Of a DNA stretch of 9,597 nt, positions 1 through 6,123 are shown piece by piece. The notes under the pieces were generated by a model. It did not search any database. It was not told the DNA's origin and worked only from the letters and a program-made list of their open reading frames with translations. Origin of the DNA: Candidatus Izemoplasmatales bacterium (GTDB taxonomy: Bacteria; Bacillota_I; Bacilli_A; Izemoplasmatales; Hujiaoplasmataceae); the NCBI GenBank assembly GCA_028694875.1, contig JAQVKB010000024.1, positions 1 through 9,597 on the forward strand. The letters are read 5' to 3'. How positions within the stretch are numbered: position 1 is the stretch's first letter; every line of letters starts with the position of its first letter. A program made the translations under genes and the position numbers.

Positions 1-29
1 AGATCAAGGATTGCAATAACCAATATGTG

Positions 30-58
30 AAAAAGGCATCCCATCGGGTGCCTTTTTT
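30..58 (+). terminator. Rho-independent terminator at left edge
   Basis: A stem of 12 pairs with one bulged T (AAAAAGGCA-T-CCC against GGGTGCCTTTTT) closes on a three-base ATC loop and runs into six T's on the plus strand. The A-run on the left arm would give a T-tract on the minus strand too, so it may work in both directions. One reading frame entering from the left edge ends in TAA at 17-19, eleven bases before the stem. This suggests that the hairpin ends a plus-strand gene lying outside the window, but too little of that gene is present to name it. Confidence 0.8.
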
Positions 59-130
59 GTTATTCATGGCGTGTTTCACGCGCATATATACTATAGAAAG
101 TTTGAAACCCATGTTCCTATGGTTCATATG

Positions 131-165
131 AAAACGTCTTGACCGGAATCAAGACGTTGTTTTTT
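131..165. terminator. Bidirectional terminator overlapping a stop codon
   Basis: A perfect 10-bp stem (AACGTCTTGA at 133-142 against TCAAGACGTT at 149-158) closes on a six-base loop. On the plus strand it is followed by G and six T's (160-165). On the minus strand the exit side reads TTTTCAT, a shorter T-tract. The stop codon of the minus-strand gene (149-151, TGA on the minus strand) lies inside the stem, so translation to the end of that gene would disturb the hairpin. With the hairpin at 30-58 it separates two convergent transcription units. Confidence 0.7.
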
Positions 166-886
166 GGGATAAACCTGCCATCAAATCACAAGCCCAGCGG
201 TAATAGACAGAGGGTGAATAAGTATCGCTATGCAAGTAATGAAGCAAGCCTGAATTGGTTTCGTAGAAGCCGTTGATTAGTACCGTGTTTCGTTGGGAAA
301 TCCGATCAAACATCACTTGTTGAAGAGAGTTTTGAATCTCTTCTGTGATTTTGTCGCCTGCTTGTAAAACCAAAATTGTATAAGTTGGCAAGAATAGTTT
401 TTGTTTCGCGAGGTCGTCTTCCAATCGATTGATGATGTGCTGAATTTCAATGCTTTGGAAATAAAATTTACTCGATTTCAACAAAACTACAATTTCGAGG
501 ATCCCTGACTTTGCAATCTTTTTGTAAGGATTCCGCTCGATTCGATACAGCAAGGAGATTTCGTCGTTGTCGATGAAAGCCTTGAAACCCAAATTGACAA
601 TATGGGAGTAACCTTCGACGTTCATGGGATTGTATCCATACGTGATTGCTGGAGAGGCTTGTTCTTTGAGCCGAATCATATTCGCCTGTTGAGAATAAAA
701 TAAAACCCGTGGTTGAAACCAAAAACTTTCAACGAGTAATAAAATAATCAAAAGGACAAATACAAGCATTTTGACATCAAAATTCCACGAGGTAATCCAA
801 ATTAATCCAGCGAGAATAAAGAGGACTGCAGTGATTACGAGAAACGAGAAGAAGTAGATCTGATTTCGTTTCAATGCCTTTTTCAT
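149..886 (-). CDS. Hypothetical membrane-anchored protein
   Basis: This 245-residue protein belongs to no family I recognise. Its N-terminus is basic (MKKALKRNQ) and is followed by two hydrophobic segments at about residues 11-34 and 39-54. The remaining 190 residues look soluble, with mixed alpha/beta character, and by the positive-inside rule probably face the cytoplasm. I chose the ATG at 886 over an in-frame ATG at 967. The longer form adds 27 residues that overlap the upstream gene and have no hydrophobic or conserved look, while the 886 start forms an ATGA overlap with the upstream stop, typical of translational coupling. The gene is second in a two-gene minus-strand operon. Its function is unknown; its only neighbour is another membrane protein of unknown function. 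Confidence 0.75.
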   Translation of the reverse strand: MKKALKRNQIYFFSFLVITAVLFILAGLIWITSWNFDVKMLVFVLLIILLLVESFWFQPRVLFYSQQANMIRLKEQASPAITYGYNPMNVEGYSHIVNLGFKAFIDNDEISLLYRIERNPYKKIAKSGILEIVVLLKSSKFYFQSIEIQHIINRLEDDLAKQKLFLPTYTILVLQAGDKITEEIQNSLQQVMFDRISQRNTVLINGFYETNSGLLHYLHSDTYSPSVYYRWACDLMAGLSQKTTS

Positions 887-1284
887 CCGATAATTCCAGC
901 TTCCAAAAGTTTGTAGATTCCATAGAGAACCATATCGACACCAGCCACGATGAGGGCACTCAGCCACATCGCACGATATACAGATTTTTTGACCATTGTT
1001 TTGGTTTCGAGATGCTCGATATAGGACTTCTTATTTTGCTTACCCGCGACGCCATTCCAGAAAGATTTCACGCCGTAGATGAGAAGATCAAATAAATTCT
1101 GATTGGACACGAAAAGAATCCATCCGATAAAGAACAAGATGACTGCCGCCACAAAGATGGCATCGACAATACCGACCAATGTGAAGTTTTGTGAATAGAG
1201 AATCATCAAACCCGAAATGGCAATCCCGATCAACAAATCCACAGTCAAATATCGACGAGTTTCTAGCTTCTCAAGGGGGTTCAT
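883..1284 (-). CDS. DUF3899-like small membrane protein
   Basis: This 133-residue protein has three hydrophobic stretches, at about residues 13-31, 34-60 and 104-127. Between the second and third is a basic hydrophilic stretch (GKQNKKSYIEHLETKTMVKK). The pattern of a membrane pair with NFTLVGIVDAIFVAAVILF, then LFVSNQNLFDLLIYGVKSF and a lysine-rich linker, matches my memory of the DUF3899 family of small Gram-positive membrane proteins, whose function is unknown. The start at 1284 is preceded by AGGTGAG (1288-1294) at a short spacing of three bases. An extended -10 promoter lies about 60 bases upstream. The stop overlaps the next gene's start by four bases (ATGA), so the two are probably co-translated. 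The family call is from recall only; membrane location is more certain. Confidence 0.75.
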   Translation of the reverse strand: MNPLEKLETRRYLTVDLLIGIAISGLMILYSQNFTLVGIVDAIFVAAVILFFIGWILFVSNQNLFDLLIYGVKSFWNGVAGKQNKKSYIEHLETKTMVKKSVYRAMWLSALIVAGVDMVLYGIYKLLEAGIIG

Positions 1285-1302
1285 AGTCTCACCTAGATTC
1301 GA

Positions 1303-1327
1303 AAATCCGCCATATTTCGACGGATTT
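1303..1327. promoter_or_regulatory. Inverted repeat in the minus-strand leader
   Basis: AAATCCG (1303-1309) and CGGATTT (1321-1327) form a perfect 7-bp inverted repeat with an 11-base spacer. It lies between the minus-strand promoter and the ribosome-binding site. It could be a hairpin in the leader RNA or a repressor site just downstream of the transcription start. No T-tract follows on the minus strand, so it is not a typical terminator. Confidence 0.35.
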
Positions 1328-1344
1328 GCTTCTTTAATTTACTT

Positions 1345-1355
1345 ATTATAGCACA
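1345..1355 (-). promoter_or_regulatory. Extended -10 promoter for the minus-strand operon
   Basis: Read on the minus strand this is TGTGCTATAAT: a perfect TATAAT -10 box with the TGn extension and a further upstream TG. No good -35 box is found 17 bases away (TCAGAA), which fits an extended -10 promoter. Transcription would begin near 1338, giving a leader of about 50 bases before the start at 1284. Confidence 0.7.
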
Positions 1356-1387
1356 GAATGGTTGTTTTTCTGACCATTTTTCGGAAT

Positions 1388-1435
1388 CGAAAATGTGAAA
1401 ACGTTTTTATACGAGACCGTTTCACAATATTTTCG
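1388..1435. promoter_or_regulatory. Long dyad with LacI/CcpA-type operator core upstream of oppA
   Basis: The region carries nested inverted repeats: CGAAAAT (1388-1394) against ATTTTCG (1429-1435), and TGTGAAA (1394-1400) against TTTCACA (1420-1426). The left inner arm runs into the perfect palindrome AAAACGTTTT (1398-1407). The string 1395-1409 fits the catabolite-responsive consensus of CcpA and other LacI-family regulators (WTGAAARCGYTTWCW) except at two positions. It sits some 35 bases upstream of the -35 box, a position more often linked to activation than to blocking. No regulator gene is present in the window, so the binding protein is an inference. Confidence 0.4.
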
Positions 1436-1443
1436 GGGTTGCA

Positions 1444-1472
1444 TTGACAGAATGGGGGGTTTGTAGTATCAT
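1444..1472 (+). promoter_or_regulatory. Sigma-70-type promoter of the opp operon
   Basis: A perfect TTGACA -35 box (1444-1449), a 17-base spacer and TATCAT as the -10 box (1467-1472, five of six matches) make a strong housekeeping promoter. The predicted start near 1479 leaves a leader of about 26 bases containing the ribosome-binding site AAGGAGAG (1491-1498), six bases before the oppA ATG. Confidence 0.85.
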
Positions 1473-1504
1473 CTCTGTAAGAATTAAGAAAAGGAGAGAA
1501 GTAA

Positions 1505-4500
1505 ATGAAGAAAAAGATCTTTTTGATTGTTATGTTTTTCGTTTTGGCTCTCAGTCTTGGCGCTTGCGTTACGACCGACACGACTGCTGCTGACTCGGAA
1601 GACCCTGTAATCAGTGGAGCTGCGAATATCACATTCGTCATTGGCGAATCTGCTACTCCTGTCTACACGCAAGGCGTTACAGCGTATGATAACTTTGATG
1701 GAAACATCACTTCAAAGATCGTTATTGACTCCACGGATGTTGATTTGACAACTCCTGGAACATATACGGTTACCTATACTGTTACCGACTTGTCTGGTAA
1801 CGAAGCTGAAGTCTCCATTACGGTTACTGTTGTTGACCTAGGTGCTCCCACCATTACTGGCGTTCACAGCTTTGTGTTCGTATTCGGTGATGATGCTCCA
1901 AACTATTTGACGGGTGTTACCGCCTCTGACGATGTCGATGGCGATCTCACAAGCGCGATTGTTGTGGACAGCTCCGCGGTTAACCTTGCCGTCGCTGGCG
2001 TATACACGATCACCTATCAAGTGACCGACAATGCTGGCAATGCTTCCGCCGTTTATTCGACTTTTATCCAAGTCAAAGAACATGCGGACGATGCGGACTT
2101 AGTCCCGCCGACCTTTGCTGGACAACATAATTTCACCTACACGATTGGTATCTCTGCGACCCCAGATTACCTTACTGGCGTTTCCGCGAATGACACCATC
2201 GATGGCGATGTCACCGCGAGCATTACGGTTGACACCTCTGCAGTTGATCTTACGACTCCCGGCACTTACAACATCGTTTACACCGCTACGGATGAATCTG
2301 GTAACGAATCGACCACGACTGTGACCATCACCGTCTCTCTCGAAACTGTTGCTCCGACCATTAGTGGTATCCGTATTCTTGAATACTATGTGAACGAAGT
2401 TCCGAACTACACCCTTGGTGTGACTGCTTCGGATAACGTTGATGGCGATTTGACGGATGCTATCGTTGTTGACAGCACTGCTGTTTCGATGACGACTCCT
2501 GGACGCTACGCGGTTACTTACACCGTGACGGATGCGGCTGGTAACAGCACGACCGTTTCGACTGAAATCGTTGTTGCGATCAACCCAATCAACCTCGTTC
2601 CAGACCTTACCGCTGTTTACAGAACGTACACAAGCGGCACGGACAACTTGAACCCCTATTCCGAAACCTTAGCTACCGCGTCTGAACTGTACGGTTATTT
2701 GACCGACGGTCTCTACACCGGCGACTATGACTGGGCTGCTGCAAAGCAAATCCTCGTTGACGAAGGCTTTACCGTTACTGGCGAAGTTGCAACATTCGAC
2801 GACTGGTATGCTGCTGGCAAAACTGCTGGATCGCTCCCCTACAACCGTTATCCTGCAATGGCGGCTTCCGCTCCTGTTGCGATGGACAGCGAAGGTCTCG
2901 TATGGCAAATCACCCTCCGCGATGACTTGCAATTCGAAGATGGCACACCGATCACAGCCGATACTTTCGATTATTCTTGGAGCATGCTCCTCGATCCGAA
3001 ACTTTTGAATGACCGTGCTTCCAACCTTTATGCGGACACCGACCTTCCGTTGGTTAACGCTGAAGACTATGTCAAGCAATTGTCACTCAAAGCCGATGCC
3101 CTCGGATTCACGATGTATCTTGTTGATGGAAAAGAATCTTCCAGAGCAAATTCGTTTGCGACAACAGCTACTGGTCATGATGACTGGTTGCTCTACTGGG
3201 TTGAAACTGGTCCATATTCTGGCATTACGAAAGCTGGAGCCGCAGACCCGAACATTTATGTTGAATATTGGGGCACTGGATACGGCTATCAAGGCTACGT
3301 ATTAGTCGACAAAGATGACAATCCCTTCTATTGGGACGCGAATGGCGATTTGGTTGCACCAAGCGATGGTTGGACCTATGCTGATGGCACTGCTGTCAAC
3401 TCCACCAACGCTCCTGCAAGTTATGCTGGCGCGCTTCCTGCTTTCTACACCGACAACGGCGATGGCACGTTCTCACGTACCGCTGTTGACGCAGATGGAC
3501 TTCCACTCAATGGTACTGGAATTACCCAAGATCCAGTTGCTTGGAGCGAAGTCGGTTTCGAAGTCATCGATACCCTCACTTTCCAAATTACTCTTGCTTC
3601 TGGTAAAACCGCTTGGGACGTCATGGGCGCTCTCTCCAGTGGTATCACTGGCGTTGTCCATGAAGCTTCCTTCGAAGCTGGTATGAATGTTAGCCGTACG
3701 CAAACCAACTATGGTACGATTGACAATCCTCTTGTTTCTTATGGCGCATACGTTCTCTCCGTTTGGGAATCTGACGTTCTCTACGTCTATACCTTGGATG
3801 AAAACAACTATGCTGCTGGCGACTACAGAATCCACACCATCCGTTACGATGTCATCGAAGACCAAAGTGTTGCTGTTGACGAATTCAAGGCTGGACGTTT
3901 GGATGTTGTTGCTGCAAGTGGAACATACTATCAAGAATTCAAATACAACAAGAACTTGAAGTTGACGCCTGCGACGACATTCTTCCGCTTCGCGTTCAAC
4001 GTCGAAGGTTCCGATCAATATGATCTCAACCCAATCTTGGTTTATGAAGAATTCCGTTATGCGTTCTATTACGCAATTGACCGTCTCGAATTCTCGACTG
4101 AAGTTCGTGCTCCGTCGTATCCGACCTTTGGATTCCTCGGACCAGTATACCTCTCGACAGAATACGGCAGTGTTTCCTACCGCGGATCCGAAGCTGGACA
4201 AAGTGTCCTTGCGGACCTTGCTCCAGATACCTATGGATACGATCCTGGAATGGCCAAAACGTTGTTTGACGCCGCCTATGCTCAAGCTGTTCTTGATGGA
4301 AAAATCACGGATGGCGACAAAGTGTCTGTGGAATACAAGTTCTACGACGTTGAGACCAACTGGAAGGTTGCAAACTGGGTTAAATCCACTGTTGAAGCAA
4401 TCTTTAACCAAGGCGAAGCTACCGACTTGTTCGAATTGAAGCTTGCGGCTGTCTCCTCTGCAGCGTTGAATGACGCTTGGGACAATGGCGACTTCGAAAT

Positions 4501-5071
4501 GACCTTTGGCGGATGGCAAGGCTTGAACTTCGACGCACCGAGCATGCTTGGACAAGTTTATAACTCTGCCCTTACATACATGCTTGAAAAAGGATTCGAC
4601 ACTGCGAATGCTCCTGTTAGCGTTGATCTCCCGAACTCCAAAGTTGCTTTGAATGGCTGGATTACTGCCTTCGAAACGACTTATGCTGATTACTTGGCAG
4701 CTCCAGATACCTATGCTGGAGAAACTGTTCCAACAGCTACCCAATTGGCTGACTACGAAGACTGGGTTGCCCTCTATGACTTGTTCGATGGAGACACCCT
4801 TGAAACGACGTATGATGAGTTGTTCCACTATGCTTATGGAGAACTCTACAATGTCAACGATATCAACTATGCTGGCAAGACCGATGACTTCGACGCCATT
4901 ACGGCTGCTCTCGAAGGTGTCCTTCTTGATCAAATGATTTCGATTCCGTTGTTCACGACTGTTGCTGCGACTGTTTACAGCACCCGCGTTGTGTTCGAAG
5001 CGAACGAGTATCATGCTTGGATGGGCTGGGGCGGCTTCAAGTACATGTACTTAGGAACTGCTGCAGAATAA
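1505..5071 (+). CDS. oppA: Oligopeptide-binding lipoprotein with four Ig-like domains
   Basis: This 1188-residue surface lipoprotein is the substrate-capture part of the ABC importer encoded downstream. The signal peptide (MKKKIFLIVMFFVLALSLGAC) ends in a lipobox, LGAC, so Cys21 is the likely lipidated residue. Residues 33-359 hold four tandem Ig-like repeats of the DUF5011 type. From about 365 to the end is a family 5 solute-binding (SBP_bac_5) domain, recognised by segments such as LQFEDGTPITADTFDYSWSM (476-494), VSYGAYVLSVW (744-754) and EEFRYAFYYAIDR (848-860). Ordinary OppA proteins are about 540-600 residues. This one is larger because of the Ig repeats and because the binding domain carries an extra stretch of about 150 residues (530-680). 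The start has a strong ribosome-binding site and promoter, and being first in the operon suits an abundant protein. Peptide specificity cannot be read from the sequence; a dipeptide or other family 5 substrate remains possible. Confidence 0.93.
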   Translation: MKKKIFLIVMFFVLALSLGACVTTDTTAADSEDPVISGAANITFVIGESATPVYTQGVTAYDNFDGNITSKIVIDSTDVDLTTPGTYTVTYTVTDLSGNEAEVSITVTVVDLGAPTITGVHSFVFVFGDDAPNYLTGVTASDDVDGDLTSAIVVDSSAVNLAVAGVYTITYQVTDNAGNASAVYSTFIQVKEHADDADLVPPTFAGQHNFTYTIGISATPDYLTGVSANDTIDGDVTASITVDTSAVDLTTPGTYNIVYTATDESGNESTTTVTITVSLETVAPTISGIRILEYYVNEVPNYTLGVTASDNVDGDLTDAIVVDSTAVSMTTPGRYAVTYTVTDAAGNSTTVSTEIVVAINPINLVPDLTAVYRTYTSGTDNLNPYSETLATASELYGYLTDGLYTGDYDWAAAKQILVDEGFTVTGEVATFDDWYAAGKTAGSLPYNRYPAMAASAPVAMDSEGLVWQITLRDDLQFEDGTPITADTFDYSWSMLLDPKLLNDRASNLYADTDLPLVNAEDYVKQLSLKADALGFTMYLVDGKESSRANSFATTATGHDDWLLYWVETGPYSGITKAGAADPNIYVEYWGTGYGYQGYVLVDKDDNPFYWDANGDLVAPSDGWTYADGTAVNSTNAPASYAGALPAFYTDNGDGTFSRTAVDADGLPLNGTGITQDPVAWSEVGFEVIDTLTFQITLASGKTAWDVMGALSSGITGVVHEASFEAGMNVSRTQTNYGTIDNPLVSYGAYVLSVWESDVLYVYTLDENNYAAGDYRIHTIRYDVIEDQSVAVDEFKAGRLDVVAASGTYYQEFKYNKNLKLTPATTFFRFAFNVEGSDQYDLNPILVYEEFRYAFYYAIDRLEFSTEVRAPSYPTFGFLGPVYLSTEYGSVSYRGSEAGQSVLADLAPDTYGYDPGMAKTLFDAAYAQAVLDGKITDGDKVSVEYKFYDVETNWKVANWVKSTVEAIFNQGEATDLFELKLAAVSSAALNDAWDNGDFEMTFGGWQGLNFDAPSMLGQVYNSALTYMLEKGFDTANAPVSVDLPNSKVALNGWITAFETTYADYLAAPDTYAGETVPTATQLADYEDWVALYDLFDGDTLETTYDELFHYAYGELYNVNDINYAGKTDDFDAITAALEGVLLDQMISIPLFTTVAATVYSTRVVFEANEYHAWMGWGGFKYMYLGTAAE
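1601..2581 (+). repeat. Four tandem Ig-like (DUF5011-type) domain repeats in oppA
   Basis: Four units of about 80 codons lie at about 1601-1834, 1838-2077, 2099-2344 and 2345-2581. Each follows one plan: P-x-I-x-G near the start, a GVTAxD-like strand, a D-x-x-DG[DN][LIV]T acidic loop (YDNFDGNIT, SDDVDGDLT, NDTIDGDVT, SDNVDGDLT), PGTYxVxYxxTD or a variant, then GN and a closing beta strand. Repeats 1 and 3 share DLTTPGTY; repeat 2 is more diverged (NLAVAGVY). The sequences differ enough at the DNA level that recent duplication is unlikely. Such domains act as spacers or adhesion modules in surface proteins; the acidic loops may bind calcium, which is an inference. Confidence 0.88.
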
Positions 5072-5096
5072 ACTTAACGATTTAGCTAGAAGATAA

Positions 5097-5146
5097 GCAG
5101 ACATGCAACCCTAATGGCGTGAGCCATTAGGGTTGTTTATGTCCGC
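5097..5146 (+). promoter_or_regulatory. Intercistronic hairpin between oppA and oppB
   Basis: A perfect 13-bp stem (CAACCCTAATGGC at 5106-5118 against GCCATTAGGGTTG at 5123-5135) closes on GTGA, a GNRA-type tetraloop. An outer stem, GACAT (5100-5104) with ATGTC (5139-5143), extends it. Only TTTAT follows the inner stem, so it lacks the T-tract of a full terminator. The oppB ribosome-binding site lies just beyond. Its place after a binding-protein gene suggests a partial terminator or a block to RNA decay from the 3' end, keeping more oppA than permease message. Confidence 0.75.
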
Positions 5147-5163
5147 TGGATTGGAGTTCACCG

Positions 5164-6123
5164 ATGAAACACTATGTATTGAAGCGTATAGGGCTTGTAT
5201 TTTTAACCTCGTTTCTGATTATTTTCTTAGTTTTCGTGTTCATAAAGATGCTCCCGCAATATAACGCGAAGGTTTTGGGCGTCGACCCAGAAATTAAAGC
5301 GATTTTGTATGAGCATGAAGGATACGGAAAGCCGATTCTAGAACAATTTGTTATCTGGATTCGCAATATGATTGTTGAAGGCGGTTTAGGGCGATCATTG
5401 GTATTGAAACGTGACATCTCTTCGATTATGGCCGAACGGATTCCTGTTTCAATGCGTTTGAATATCGTACCTTATCTACTTTCAATTCCGATTGGCATTG
5501 GCTTTGGTATCTGGGCTGCGTTGAAGAAGAACAAAGTTACAGACCATGTGATTTCCACAGGGGTTATTTTCTTCATTTCTGTTCCTTCTTTCGTCGTAGG
5601 AACCTTGATGCAATATTATTTTGTTTATAAATTAAACATCTTTTCATCGCCATATGTCTTTGCGGAAGCGGACGCGGCCCTCGATCCCGTTGGCGCTGCG
5701 ATTTCCTACATCATGCCGATGACGGTTCTGTTGATTGGTGGAGTTGCCGGTTTGACCCGTGTTTCTCGCGCCGAATTAACAGAAGTTTTGACGTCGGATT
5801 TCATGTTGTTGTGTCGTACAAAGGGTTTGACCAAACGTCAAGCAACGGTTCGCCATGCGCTCCGTAATGCCCTTGTACCGATTGCACCGTCCATCATCGG
5901 CGGATTCATTTCGATTATCAGCGGTTCGTTGATCACCGAACGTATCTTCCGTGTTCCTGGAATTGGTGGTATTTATCTTGATGCATTTAATAACTTTGAC
6001 TATCCGCTGATGATGGGACTTTTGATGTTCTATACTGTCATTGGCCTATTTGCGACGCTCATCGTCGACCTTTCTTACGGCGTCATTGACCCGAGAATCA
6101 GAATGGGGGCAGGAAAACGATAA
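5164..6123 (+). CDS. oppB: Oligopeptide ABC transporter permease OppB
   Basis: This 319-residue inner-membrane permease forms half of the transport channel. The length and layout are normal for OppB/DppB. An N-terminal membrane helix (about 8-29) is followed by an external region including GGLGRSL (73-79) and about five further helices. The EAA motif that docks onto the ATPase is in the loop at about 203-241, with the core RTKGLTKRQATVRHALRNAL (218-237). Other family marks are FRVPGIGG (262-269) and the C-terminal DPRIR (310-314). The ATG at 5164 follows GGAG (5153-5156) at seven bases. It is separated from oppA by the hairpin and overlaps oppC by one base (TAATG). The Cys217 in CRTKG is a minor departure from the usual small residue. 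Whether the partner complex moves oligopeptides or dipeptides is not decided by this sequence. Confidence 0.94.
   Translation: MKHYVLKRIGLVFLTSFLIIFLVFVFIKMLPQYNAKVLGVDPEIKAILYEHEGYGKPILEQFVIWIRNMIVEGGLGRSLVLKRDISSIMAERIPVSMRLNIVPYLLSIPIGIGFGIWAALKKNKVTDHVISTGVIFFISVPSFVVGTLMQYYFVYKLNIFSSPYVFAEADAALDPVGAAISYIMPMTVLLIGGVAGLTRVSRAELTEVLTSDFMLLCRTKGLTKRQATVRHALRNALVPIAPSIIGGFISIISGSLITERIFRVPGIGGIYLDAFNNFDYPLMMGLLMFYTVIGLFATLIVDLSYGVIDPRIRMGAGKR

Noticed and set aside
84..165. Possible small RNA on the plus strand, from a TATACT box near 87-92 to the hairpin at 133-165
   Set aside because: There is a -10-like string but no convincing -35 box or TGn extension, and the hairpin is explained by the converging genes.
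887..967. N-terminal extension of the minus-strand gene to an ATG at 967
   Set aside because: The extra 27 residues overlap the upstream gene and look like out-of-frame translation; the ATGA-coupled start at 886 leads directly into a basic N-terminus and membrane helix.
1357..1380. Inverted repeat AATGGT/ACCATT followed by T's in the divergent intergenic region
   Set aside because: Only six pairs with a ten-base loop, and it lies between two divergent promoters where no transcript needs ending.
1394..1426. CRP-like site from TGTGA and TCACA half-sites
   Set aside because: The half-sites are separated by far more than the six bases a CRP/FNR site needs; the central AAAACGTTTT fits a LacI-family site better.
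1601..2581. Tandem DNA repeat or phase-variable repeat array in oppA
   Set aside because: The repeats are similar as proteins but clearly diverged in DNA, and no short-unit or homopolymer tract is present that would slip.
3473..5014. A 513-codon open frame on the minus strand, antisense to oppA
   Set aside because: It lies wholly within oppA, has no ribosome-binding site or domain I recognise, and its composition (rich in Ser, Arg, Ile, Val) is what codon bias of the sense gene would produce. The sense protein is a clear SBP_bac_5.
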